9,758 bases of DNA. It comes from Paraprevotella sp. (GTDB lineage Bacteria > Bacteroidota > Bacteroidia > Bacteroidales > Bacteroidaceae). Both the position numbers and the translations under genes were made by a program. The notes below the pieces were generated by a model that was not told the DNA's origin, did no database searches, and saw only the letters and a list, made by a program, of their open reading frames with translations. The number at the start of each line of letters is the position of its first letter. Within the stretch, counting starts at the first letter, position 1. Of this stretch, positions 1-6,484 are shown in pieces. The stretch spans positions 1 to 9,758 of the forward strand of contig JAGBUF010000124.1 of assembly GCA_017630975.1 (NCBI GenBank), read 5' to 3'.

Positions 1-530
1 ATGTACGGAATAAGTACAAAAAGTAGATATACGAATAATATCAGGTAAGTATAAATGCTATGCCATCCCAACAATAACACAGCGGGTAATACAAACAAAG
101 CGACAGTCAACAAGCCTACCAATAAGAAAAGAGCCGATTTCATAAAGAATTTCTTGGATGATCTTTTCGCATCATTTATCTTGCAGACCGGCCAAGCCCC
201 CTGTTCTGAATATTTGCTCAACACATCAAATAATTGAGACATAAAACTCCCCTCGCTCTCTACGAATAGTGCCAACAACACACACGCACCTGCTATTAAC
301 ATTGCTGGCGAAGCATCAAACCGATAAGAGGAATATGGCAATGGATAAAAATATGTTTCAAGAACCAATAGTATTCCGAAGAACACACAAGATAATAACG
401 AAGGAGAAAGATATCTCAATAAATCAATTACGTGACGTGTGCCCAATTTGAAACCTTGATCCAAGCAACCCAAATAACTCCGCACCTTATAAATTGGCGC
501 ATCGGCATTGTTTTTCATCTCTTTCATCAT
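1..530 (-). CDS. Multi-pass membrane protein, function unknown (partial, C-terminus off the left edge)
   Basis: Reading the minus strand from 530 gives an open frame of 176 codons with no stop that runs off the window edge. The predicted start is ATG at 530-528, with in-frame ATGs at 527 and 518 as alternatives; no Shine-Dalgarno is visible. The N-terminal ~40 residues are polar (begins MMKEMKNNADAPIYKV). Hydrophobic segments then lie at about residues 42-60, 74-91, 130-154 and 159-175, so there are at least four likely transmembrane helices. A soluble stretch at about 92-129 contains several lysines and serines. This pattern suggests an inner-membrane protein. I do not recognise a family, motif or signal sequence, and no function is assigned. 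The gene is divergent from the oxidoreductase gene at 648 and has its own -7-like box. Confidence is high that it is coding, because the hydrophobic pattern and codon use are gene-like; the exact start is uncertain. Confidence 0.8.
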   Translation of the reverse strand, partial: MMKEMKNNADAPIYKVRSYLGCLDQGFKLGTRHVIDLLRYLSPSLLSCVFFGILLVLETYFYPLPYSSYRFDASPAMLIAGACVLLALFVESEGSFMSQLFDVLSKYSEQGAWPVCKINDAKRSSKKFFMKSALFLLVGLLTVALFVLPAVLLLGWHSIYTYLILFVYLLFVLIPY

Positions 531-551
531 CTAGAAAAAATTAAATTCATA

Positions 552-559
552 CAAAAATA
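552..559 (-). promoter_or_regulatory. Bacteroidetes -7 promoter box for the membrane protein gene
   Basis: The minus strand reads TATTTTTG, an exact match to the Bacteroidetes -7 consensus TAnnTTTG, about 22 bases upstream of the predicted ATG at 530. A GTTG at 580-577 lies 17 bases further upstream and is a possible but poorly spaced -33 element. The implied leader is short. The box is seen directly; promoter function is inferred. Confidence 0.5.
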
Positions 560-585
560 CATACTTTTTCCATTCTCAACTACAT

Positions 586-609
586 AAAAAATATCATTTC
601 ATATTTTTT
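586..609. repeat. A/T inverted repeat between divergent promoters
   Basis: AAAAAATAT at 586-594 is the exact reverse complement of ATATTTTTT at 601-609, with the 6-base spacer CATTTC. It lies between the minus-strand -7 box (552-559) and the plus-strand -7 box (613-620). It could be an operator, an UP-like A-tract element or a chance A/T palindrome. A stem made only of A-T pairs is weak as a terminator. Confidence 0.5.
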
Positions 610-612
610 TTC

Positions 613-620
613 TAATTTTG
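613..620 (+). promoter_or_regulatory. Bacteroidetes -7 promoter box for the oxidoreductase-DUF4421-glycosylase unit
   Basis: TAATTTTG matches TAnnTTTG exactly and sits 27 bases before the ATG at 648. No clear TTTG -33 element is present at 19-21 bases upstream; that region is a T-rich tract. It is the only plausible promoter seen for the three-gene unit ending at 3345. Confidence 0.55.
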
Positions 621-647
621 TGACACAAATGATTTATTTCAACAAAC

Positions 648-1637
648 ATGAACGCAGAAGAAACCATCAGATGGGGATTCATCGGTTGTGGTGAGGTGAC
701 AGAAAAGAAAAGCGGACCGGCTTTTAATCTCATTAACGGTTCCAAAATAGAGGCGGTAATGAGTAGAAACAAAGAAAAAGCACGTTCCTATGCCGAAAGA
801 CATGGTATTAAAAAATGGTATACAGATGCACAAGAACTGGTGAACGATCCTAACGTCAATGCTGTATATATCGCCACTCCCCCATCATCACACGCCACTT
901 TTGCTATTATGGCCATGAAAGCCGGGAAACCTGTATACGTGGAAAAGCCATTGGCAGCCAGTTACGAAGACTGCGGACGTATCAATAGGGTGTCACAACA
1001 AACCGGAGTGCCTTGTTTTGTGGCTTATTACCGCAGAAATCTACCCTATTTCCTGAAAGTCAAAGAACTCATACAACAAGGTGCCATCGGACGAGTGCTC
1101 AATGTGCAAATACGATTTGCTGTCCCGCCTCGTGACCTCGACTATAACAGTCAAGATTTGCCTTGGCGCGTACAACGCGACATTGCCGGTGGTGGCTATT
1201 TCTATGACCTTGCTCCACATCAACTGGATTTGCTACAGGAATTTTTCGGACCTATTATTAAAGCACATGGTTACTGCACCAATCGCGAAGGATTATATAC
1301 AACTGAAGACAGTGTCAGTGCCTGCTTCCATTTTCCTGACGGACTGCCCGGTTCCGGTTCCTGGTGTTTTGTCGCTCACGAATCAGCCAAAACAGACCGC
1401 ATAGAGATTATCGGCGATAAAGGACAAATCTGTTTTTCTGTATTCACCTACGAACCCATTGCCCTCCATACTGAAAAAGGACGTGAGGAAATCGTTGTGC
1501 CCAACCCTGAGCATGTGCAGTTGCCATTGATCCAAAACGTAGTAGAACATCTGCAGAAAACATCCGTATGCACCTGCGACAGCATCAGTGCTACCTCTGT
1601 CAATTGGGTGATGGACAAAATCTTAGGAAAGCTATAA
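648..1637 (+). CDS. Gfo/Idh/MocA family NAD(P)-dependent oxidoreductase
   Basis: The 329-residue product has the usual length and layout of the Gfo/Idh/MocA dehydrogenases, which oxidise or reduce sugars, inositols or related polyols with NAD(P). The N-terminal Rossmann half carries GFIGCG at residues 10-15. VYVEKPLA at 97-104 contains the EKP triad that family members use for cofactor and catalysis. In the C-terminal half, GGGYFYDLAPHQLD at 181-194 supplies the conserved Asp187 and His191 typical of the active site. There is no signal peptide, so the enzyme is probably cytoplasmic, unlike the Tat-exported Bacteroidetes relatives. ATG 648 fits the start of the Rossmann strand and follows a -7 box. 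The next gene begins 2 bases after the stop, so they are probably co-transcribed. The substrate cannot be deduced from sequence or context. Confidence 0.93.
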   Translation: MNAEETIRWGFIGCGEVTEKKSGPAFNLINGSKIEAVMSRNKEKARSYAERHGIKKWYTDAQELVNDPNVNAVYIATPPSSHATFAIMAMKAGKPVYVEKPLAASYEDCGRINRVSQQTGVPCFVAYYRRNLPYFLKVKELIQQGAIGRVLNVQIRFAVPPRDLDYNSQDLPWRVQRDIAGGGYFYDLAPHQLDLLQEFFGPIIKAHGYCTNREGLYTTEDSVSACFHFPDGLPGSGSWCFVAHESAKTDRIEIIGDKGQICFSVFTYEPIALHTEKGREEIVVPNPEHVQLPLIQNVVEHLQKTSVCTCDSISATSVNWVMDKILGKL

Positions 1638-1639
1638 CC

Positions 1640-2758
1640 ATGTTGAAAAAGGGAATTATATTGCTGGTTTTATGTTGTAGCTGTTGTTACATTTCCGCTG
1701 ATGATTTCGCAACGGAAAAGTTTACCGACACCGACAGCGCATACGTAAAACCGAAAAAAGATAATATTATCAAACGGTTCATCAAGGCATTTAATGCCAT
1801 GGATACCACATACATCACCCCCAACAAATACAACTGGGCTTTCATGCTTCAAAATACGAACAGTTTTGAGACATATTCATTGCATAGCAGAGAAATCAAC
1901 CAAAAACTCTCCTTCTCACCGAAACCTGGCATCAAAATCGGACCGTATTTTGGATGGCGGTGGATTTTCTTAGGAACCACATTTGAAGTGTCGTCGCTCG
2001 GTGAAGGACATAAAGTGGAAAAAACTGAGTTTGAATTGAGTCTATACAGTTCCATGCTGGGTTGTGACTTGATTTACCGCAGAACCGGCAATGATTTCAA
2101 ACTTCGCAAAGTAAAGGGGGCTGGCGAGGTGGCACAGTCCGTTGAAGGTCGCAGATTTGAGGGTATCAACGTTAATGTGACGGGCATCAATGCTTATTAT
2201 ATCTTTAATCATAAACGTTTCTCCTACCCTGCAGCCTTTGCCCAAAGCACTGTACAACGTAAAAGTTGCGGTTCATGGAAAGCCGGACTGTCATACACCC
2301 TACATGAATTGGAGTTTGACTACAATAAGTTACCCAATGAGCTGATCAGTGACAAAGCAAACGGAAGATTGAGCAACGATTTCAGAATCGACCAATTGAA
2401 ATACCATGATTTCAGTGTCAGTTGCGGCTATTCATATAACTGGGTCTTCAAAAAGAACTGGTTGCTTTGTATGTCACTGACACCTGCTTTAGGCTACAAG
2501 CAGACAGCCACCGATGTGACAAAAATCGCTGAGACTACAACACAGAAAGAAATGCCAAAATTTGACTTTGATAATTTCAACGTCGACCTCATAGCGCGCG
2601 TCGGATTGGTATGGAACAATACGAAATATTTTGGCGGTATGTCATTGATTGTGCATAATTACAATTATCGGCACAATAAACTGACCATCAGAAACACTTT
2701 CGGAACACTCAATGTCTATTTAGGATTGAATTTCCACAAGCGCAAAGCATACAGATGA
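1640..2758 (+). CDS. DUF4421 family secreted/outer-membrane protein
   Basis: This is a 372-residue product when started at ATG 1640, preceded by AGGAAAG at 1625-1631 inside the previous gene. An upstream in-frame start at 1568 would bury the signal peptide, so it is not used. Residues 1-20 form a basic, hydrophobic signal sequence with four Cys at 12-16 and a likely signal peptidase I site at YISA|DD; LVLC is a poor lipobox. The mature part has many alternating aromatic/polar strands (GPYFGWRWIFLGTTFEV at 101-117, FAQSTVQRKSCGSWKAG near 200-216, repeated Tyr/Phe/Trp strands to the end). This suggests a beta-rich, probably outer-membrane barrel protein. These motifs resemble the Bacteroidetes DUF4421 family as I remember it; its function is not known. 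The stop overlaps the next gene's start by 4 bases (ATGA), implying translational coupling. Confidence 0.72.
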   Translation: MLKKGIILLVLCCSCCYISADDFATEKFTDTDSAYVKPKKDNIIKRFIKAFNAMDTTYITPNKYNWAFMLQNTNSFETYSLHSREINQKLSFSPKPGIKIGPYFGWRWIFLGTTFEVSSLGEGHKVEKTEFELSLYSSMLGCDLIYRRTGNDFKLRKVKGAGEVAQSVEGRRFEGINVNVTGINAYYIFNHKRFSYPAAFAQSTVQRKSCGSWKAGLSYTLHELEFDYNKLPNELISDKANGRLSNDFRIDQLKYHDFSVSCGYSYNWVFKKNWLLCMSLTPALGYKQTATDVTKIAETTTQKEMPKFDFDNFNVDLIARVGLVWNNTKYFGGMSLIVHNYNYRHNKLTIRNTFGTLNVYLGLNFHKRKAYR

Positions 2759-3345
2759 ATCCATTGAACATCAATATTGAAGAACACCCGCTCGAACCCT
2801 TCCTGCCACACAATGCAAGACTTCTGATGCTCGGTAGTTTTCCGCCACAAAGGAAACGTTGGTGCATGGAGTTCTATTACCCCAACTTCATCAACGATAT
2901 GTGGCGCATCGTAGGACATGTGTTCTTTGACGACAAGCACCATTTCGTAGATGAAAAGAACAAATGTTTTAAAAAAGATTGTCTTATTGATTTCCTGAAC
3001 GAAAAAGGGATAGCATTGTTTGATACAGCAACAGCCATAAGAAGACTGCAAGACAATGCCTCTGATAAATTCCTTGAAGTGATTACACCTACAGATGTTC
3101 CACTTTTACTCAAGCAAATACCTCATTGCAAAGCAATTGCTACTACGGGGCAGAAAGCTACAGATATCATTTGTGAAACATTCAATATCCATCAACCCGC
3201 TATCGGATCATATTGCACATTTGTGGTGGATGAAAAGACGGTCAGACTATATCGCATGCCTTCCAGTTCTCGCGCCTACCCTATGAAGTTGGAAAAGAAA
3301 TCCGACTTCTACCGCAAGATGTGGGAAGAAGTCGGAATCCTATAA
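2755..3345 (+). CDS. Uracil-DNA glycosylase superfamily protein (Mug/hypoxanthine-DNA glycosylase-like)
   Basis: A 196-residue cytoplasmic protein with the UDG-fold motif pattern. The first motif is LLMLGSFPPQ at residues 23-32, followed by FYYPNFINDMWRIVG at 40-54. Related Mug/HDG-type enzymes carry an Asn at the position of N47, which is the likely catalytic or water-positioning residue here. GIALFDTATAIRR at 85-97 matches the middle conserved segment. RMPSSSRAYP at 167-176 matches the second (minor-groove intercalating) motif, usually written S-P-S-x-R/A. Such enzymes excise deaminated bases (uracil, hypoxanthine or mismatched derivatives) in base excision repair; which base this one removes is unknown. 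It starts at ATG 2755, overlapping the DUF4421 stop by 4 bases, and ends 13 bases from the convergent DUF1573 gene. Superfamily placement is fairly secure; the exact subfamily is inference. Confidence 0.78.
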   Translation: MNPLNINIEEHPLEPFLPHNARLLMLGSFPPQRKRWCMEFYYPNFINDMWRIVGHVFFDDKHHFVDEKNKCFKKDCLIDFLNEKGIALFDTATAIRRLQDNASDKFLEVITPTDVPLLLKQIPHCKAIATTGQKATDIICETFNIHQPAIGSYCTFVVDEKTVRLYRMPSSSRAYPMKLEKKSDFYRKMWEEVGIL

Positions 3346-3358
3346 CCTAAATATCATT

Positions 3359-3802
3359 TTACTTAGCCGTTGATATACTATCACTCTTGGCTTCAGTCAT
3401 ATTTCCTGTCACATACAATCTCACCATTGCATCCTTTGAATTGGTGCGCACGGTGATACTCTTTTTGAAACGTCCGGGGTACTTTCCATGACCATTGTAA
3501 GTGATATCTATTTTACCTTGCTCACCTGGTTTGATTGGCATACGGGTATATGTAGGTACTGTACAACCACATGAGGCAATGGCTTGGTGTATCACCAAAG
3601 GGGCTGTTCCTTCATTGGTAAATGTAAAAGTACATGATACCACCGGATCACTTTCAGAAAAGGTTCCAAAATCATGTGTCGTCTTTTCAAATACAATTTG
3701 CGCTTCCTTGACATCCGACTTCATCTCTGTCACCTCATTCTGAGCAAAAACAGAACTAACTAAAACAGTTCCCAATATTACAGATAACAATATTCTCTTC
3801 AT
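3359..3802 (-). CDS. DUF1573 domain secreted protein
   Basis: The product is 147 residues with a clear signal peptide (MKRILLSVILGTVLVSSVFA, predicted cleavage after Ala20 before QN), so it is periplasmic or surface-exposed. The mature region carries the DUF1573 hallmarks: THDFGTF at 42-48 (family pattern HDFG), FTNEGTAPLVI at 61-71, and SCGCTVP at 77-83. KPGEQGKIDITYN follows at 91-103, and an Ig-like beta-sandwich strand, KKSITVRTNS, at 113-122. The length suits a single-domain member. The family is abundant in Bacteroidetes, and a function is not established. The last ~15 residues are low-complexity and polar. The gene is convergent with the glycosylase gene (13 bases between stops) and divergent from the DUF4286/ruvC unit. 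Its promoter box lies at 3834-3827. Confidence 0.92.
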   Translation of the reverse strand: MKRILLSVILGTVLVSSVFAQNEVTEMKSDVKEAQIVFEKTTHDFGTFSESDPVVSCTFTFTNEGTAPLVIHQAIASCGCTVPTYTRMPIKPGEQGKIDITYNGHGKYPGRFKKSITVRTNSKDAMVRLYVTGNMTEAKSDSISTAK

Positions 3803-3826
3803 TTGTGCTTATTCTTTAAATTTATG

Positions 3827-3834
3827 CAAAAATA
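3827..3834 (-). promoter_or_regulatory. Bacteroidetes -7 promoter box for the DUF1573 gene
   Basis: The minus strand reads TATTTTTG, an exact TAnnTTTG match, 24 bases before the ATG at 3802. No clear -33 TTTG is seen; a perfect 12-bp palindrome (TTATTTAAATAA, 3841-3852) occupies the spacer region upstream of it. Confidence 0.55.
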
Positions 3835-3880
3835 GGATGTTTATTTAAATAATAACAGCAATATGACGAAAAAATAGGAT
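3828..3880. repeat. 11-bp direct repeat in the divergent promoter region
   Basis: AAAAATAGGAT occurs at 3828-3838 and again at 3870-3880, with starts 42 bases apart. The first copy overlaps the DUF1573 -7 box. On the minus strand the second copy gives ATCCTATTTTTT, one base from another -7 consensus. It could be paired regulator sites, tandem promoters or chance in A/T-rich DNA. Confidence 0.5.
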
Positions 3881-3907
3881 TTATTAGCACATCAAGCACC
3901 TTTTTCT

Positions 3908-3915
3908 TAACTTTG
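3908..3915 (+). promoter_or_regulatory. Bacteroidetes -7 promoter box for the DUF4286-ruvC-ABC unit
   Basis: TAACTTTG is an exact TAnnTTTG match 20 bases upstream of the ATG at 3936. The -33 region is T-rich without a clear TTTG. As the only good promoter before ruvC, it probably drives 3936-6369. Confidence 0.55.
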
Positions 3916-3935
3916 CGTCATTAACTACACAAATT

Positions 3936-4247
3936 ATGTTGATATATAACACGACATTTCAAGCGGACAGCAAGGATGCGGAAAACTTAGTCATCTGGAT
4001 ACATCAATTATATATCCACAAAGCACAATAATCCGGATTATTAAGAAGCGCGAGACTGAGCAGAATACTCTCCCATCACGACGAAAACTCCGAATGTTTC
4101 TCATTGCAATTTGAAGTGGAATCATCGGCGCAGCTCCATGATTGGTACAAGAAGGACGGGCAATCGCTCCATTCAGAAATGCTCAAAACCTTTGATAATA
4201 AAGTCGTGGGGTTCACCACTTTAATGGAAGTTATTGAAGAATCATAA
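3936..4247 (+). pseudogene. DUF4286 family protein gene interrupted by an in-frame TAA
   Basis: ATG 3936 opens a frame that reads MLIYNTTFQADSKDAENLV..., typical of the ~100-residue Bacteroidetes DUF4286 family. It stops at TAA 4029-4031 after 31 codons. The same frame then continues without any other stop for 71 codons to TAA 4245-4247. Its content is plainly family-like: RLSRILSHHDENSECFSLQF, then SAQLHDWYKK and [15 protein letters not shown]. No frameshift is needed. One base change (for example CAA, GAA or AAA to TAA) explains the break, and there is no good internal restart soon after the stop. The gene sits just upstream of ruvC (10 bases between its end and ruvC ATG) and has its own promoter box. 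It may be a recent pseudogene, a sequencing error or, less likely, read-through. Family function is unknown. Confidence 0.85.
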
Positions 4248-4257
4248 GAACACTTCT

Positions 4258-4833
4258 ATGCCCAAAGCGGAGAAAATCATATTAGGGATAGACCCGGGTA
4301 CAACCATTATGGGATATGGTGTACTACGGGTGTGTGGAAAGCAAGCCACTATGGAAACGATGGGGGTCATTGATTTGCGCAAATACACCGGTCCTTATCT
4401 GAAATTAGGACGAATTTTCGAACGTGTTACCGGGCTTATAGAATCGTATCTCCCCGACGAAATGGCTATCGAAGCTCCCTTTTTCGGGAAAAATGTGCAG
4501 AGTATGTTGAAATTGGGACGGGCACAAGGGGTTGCCATTGCCGCTGCTATTCAACGCGACATACCTATTACAGAATATGCTCCGCTTAAAATCAAAATGG
4601 CCATTACCGGTAACGGACAAGCCAGCAAGGAACAGGTGGCCGGTATGTTGACGAGAATGTTACATATCAAAGCCGAAGACATGCTCCCTTACATGGATGC
4701 TACGGATGGGTTGGCTGCCGCTTATTGTCATTTCCTGCAAATGGGATCACCGGAAATAGAGAAAAAATACAGTGATTGGAAGGATTTCATCAAAAAGAAT
4801 CCGAAAAAGGTAAAAGGAACTATCAATTCATAA
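4258..4833 (+). CDS. ruvC: Crossover junction endodeoxyribonuclease RuvC
   Basis: RuvC is the Holliday-junction resolvase. As a dimer working with RuvAB it makes symmetric nicks in four-way junctions during recombinational repair. The 191-residue product shows the RNase H-like catalytic set: [16 protein letters not shown] at residues 8-23 with Asp12, IEAPFFGKN at 71-79 with Glu72, and [13 protein letters not shown] at 146-158 with Asp147 and Asp150. These correspond to E. coli D7, E66, D138 and D141. KLGRAQGV at 85-92 is also family-typical. I chose ATG 4258 because it places the first Asp near the N-terminus. A TTG at 4234 would add eight residues overlapping the preceding gene. The C-terminus is a basic tail. 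The gene lies 10 bases after the broken DUF4286 frame and 3 bases before the ABC ATPase gene. No ruvA or ruvB is in the window. Confidence 0.96.
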   Translation: MPKAEKIILGIDPGTTIMGYGVLRVCGKQATMETMGVIDLRKYTGPYLKLGRIFERVTGLIESYLPDEMAIEAPFFGKNVQSMLKLGRAQGVAIAAAIQRDIPITEYAPLKIKMAITGNGQASKEQVAGMLTRMLHIKAEDMLPYMDATDGLAAAYCHFLQMGSPEIEKKYSDWKDFIKKNPKKVKGTINS

Positions 4834-4836
4834 CAA

Positions 4837-6369
4837 ATGCAAAAGGTAATAGAGATTGTGGATGGTGTGACACGCCACCCATTGTATCGTATGAAAGAGC
4901 CTGTCAATCTCTGTATCAGAAAGGGAGAGCAAACAGCAATCGTTGGCGAAAACGGGAGTGGGAAAACACGACTCATTGACATCATCACAGGGCGTTATCC
5001 TCTACTAATGAATGAAGTGAATTACGATTTCTCACCTTCTTTACTTAAACTTGCCAGCGAAAACATCAAATACATTTCGTTCAGGGATTCATACGGTGAT
5101 ACCGATACCGGTTATTATTACCAACAAAGATGGAACCAGCATGACATTGATGAAAACACCCCAACCGTAAGGGCGTTGTTAGATAAAGCATATGCTTCCA
5201 TTGAAAAGCATGTCGGTTACGGACTGACGGATGAAGAGAAGGAAAGCGCACAACTGCAACGAGTCGCATTGAGAGAAAAACTCTATACAATGTTCCACCT
5301 GGACGACCTTCTTGACGAATATATCATTTCATTGTCCAGTGGCGAAATGCGAAAGTTCCAACTGACGAAAGCGATGTTGTCTGCACCCCGTATATTGATA
5401 TTGGACAATCCTTATATAGGTTTGGATGCCAACACCAGAGAACAGTTGAACGGACTGCTACAAACATTGATTAAAGGAATGGACCTGCAAGTCATTCTCG
5501 TCCTTTCCAAGACAAATGACATCCCATCATTTATCACACATATCATTCCTGTAAAGGACATCATTGTCTTACCGAAAGTCAAGAAAGAAAACTACATCCA
5601 ACAAGCATCTATTGTACGCACTGATTTATTAAGCGAAGAAAAGAAAAACCGTATACTTGCATTGCCACAAAACCCTGACAAACAGATATGTACGGATGAG
5701 GAAAATAATATTCTACTCTTCAATAAAATCAATATTTCTTATGGCAACAGACACATCCTTAAGAATTTGGATTGGGCTGTCAAGAAAGGAGAAAAATGGG
5801 CTTTGCATGGCGAAAATGGTGCCGGAAAATCCACACTGCTCAGTCTGGTCTGTGCCGACAACCCACAAGGATATGCCTGTCATATTGAATTATTCGGTAA
5901 AAAGCGTGGTTCGGGCGAAAGTATTTGGGATATCAAAAAATACATCGGCTATGTCAGTCCCGAAATGCACCGTTCCTACCTAAAGGACATTCCAGCCATT
6001 GACATTGTTGCCAGCGGATTGAACGACACCGTAGGACTCTATGTTCGTCCTAAACAAGAACAATACGCCATCTGCGAGTGGTGGATGGACATCTTCGGCA
6101 TCGTTGCCCTCAAAGAACGTACATTCCTCACACTGTCAAGCGGAGAACAGCGCTTATGTCTGTTGGCAAGGGCTTTTGTCAAAGACCCGGAGCTGTTGAT
6201 TCTTGACGAACCACTACACGGATTGGACGATCACAATCGTCAATTGGTGAAAGAAATCATCACTACATTCGGGCAACGGAAAGACAAGACTATCATCATG
6301 GTGACACATTACGAAGAAGAACTCCCACAAATTTTCAACCACAAAATATATCTGCACAAAAACAAATAA
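4837..6369 (+). CDS. ModF/PhrA-like protein with two ABC ATPase domains
   Basis: A 510-residue soluble protein with two tandem ABC nucleotide-binding domains and no membrane segment. Domain 1 has Walker A GENGSGKT at 37-44, signature LSSGE at 166-170 and Walker B LILDNP at 187-192. The usual catalytic Glu is Asn191, and there is no switch His (VLSKTND at 222-228). Domain 2 is canonical: GENGAGKST at 325-333, LSSGEQ at 433-438, LILDEP at 454-459 with Glu458, and VTH at 489-491. Segments such as NPQGY (342-346), LFGKKRGSGESIWDIKKYIGYVS (in 352-374, in two parts) closely resemble E. coli ModF. That protein is linked by name to the molybdate locus and to photorepair (PhrA), but its function is poorly defined. 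No molybdate transport genes are nearby. It begins 3 bases after ruvC, so it is very likely co-transcribed. Confidence 0.85.
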   Translation: MQKVIEIVDGVTRHPLYRMKEPVNLCIRKGEQTAIVGENGSGKTRLIDIITGRYPLLMNEVNYDFSPSLLKLASENIKYISFRDSYGDTDTGYYYQQRWNQHDIDENTPTVRALLDKAYASIEKHVGYGLTDEEKESAQLQRVALREKLYTMFHLDDLLDEYIISLSSGEMRKFQLTKAMLSAPRILILDNPYIGLDANTREQLNGLLQTLIKGMDLQVILVLSKTNDIPSFITHIIPVKDIIVLPKVKKENYIQQASIVRTDLLSEEKKNRILALPQNPDKQICTDEENNILLFNKINISYGNRHILKNLDWAVKKGEKWALHGENGAGKSTLLSLVCADNPQGYACHIELFGKKRGSGESIWDIKKYIGYVSPEMHRSYLKDIPAIDIVASGLNDTVGLYVRPKQEQYAICEWWMDIFGIVALKERTFLTLSSGEQRLCLLARAFVKDPELLILDEPLHGLDDHNRQLVKEIITTFGQRKDKTIIMVTHYEEELPQIFNHKIYLHKNK

Positions 6370-6446
6370 AGCAGAAATAGCATGAACAAATGCGAGGTTA
6401 CGCGGTTTTTTCACCTTATTTATATAATGTTTCACATTTAAATTCA
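6370..6446. other. Intergenic region between the ABC ATPase gene and the his operon
   Basis: This stretch holds no gene. It contains two weak, overlapping hairpin possibilities: GCAT/ATGC around GAACAA, and GCG/CGC around AGGTTA. The second is followed by GGTTTTTT near 6403-6410. This is the only place that resembles a terminator after the ABC gene, but the stems are only 3-4 bp, so termination here is a weak inference. Confidence 0.3.
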
Positions 6447-6454
6447 TATCTTTG
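6447..6454 (+). promoter_or_regulatory. Bacteroidetes -7 promoter box for hisHAF-IE
   Basis: TATCTTTG is an exact TAnnTTTG match 30 bases before hisH ATG. No clear -33 TTTG is present. The leader that follows is short (about 25 bases), is A/G-rich and contains no run of His codons, so a classical his attenuator is not visible. Confidence 0.6.
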
Positions 6455-6484
6455 CATAATAGTTTAGATGAGAAAAAGAAAAAG

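Noticed and set aside
55..451. Two short plus-strand open frames of 60 codons each
   Set aside because: They lie antisense to the continuous minus-strand membrane protein frame, which has clear hydrophobic segments; the plus-strand products have no domain-like features.
1568..1639. Upstream in-frame ATG 1568 as start of the DUF4421 gene
   Set aside because: It would overlap the oxidoreductase gene by 70 bases and put 24 polar/Cys-rich residues in front of a clear signal peptide that starts at ATG 1640.
3346..3358. Bidirectional terminator between the convergent glycosylase and DUF1573 genes
   Set aside because: Only 13 bases separate the two stops and I see no stem-loop there.
4029..4031. 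Stop-codon recoding or an alternative genetic code for the TAA in DUF4286
   Set aside because: TAA ends several intact genes here (ruvC, hisF, hisIE, the oxidoreductase) at the expected lengths, and no recoding structure is evident; a point mutation is simpler.
4234..4257. TTG 4234 as the ruvC start
   Set aside because: It lies inside the DUF4286 frame and adds eight residues not needed by the RuvC fold; ATG 4258 places the catalytic Asp at the expected distance.
6452..6484. TTG 6452 as the hisH start
   Set aside because: It falls within the -7 promoter box and adds an 11-residue extension of lysine-rich sequence; ATG 6485 begins exactly at the conserved HisH N-terminus.
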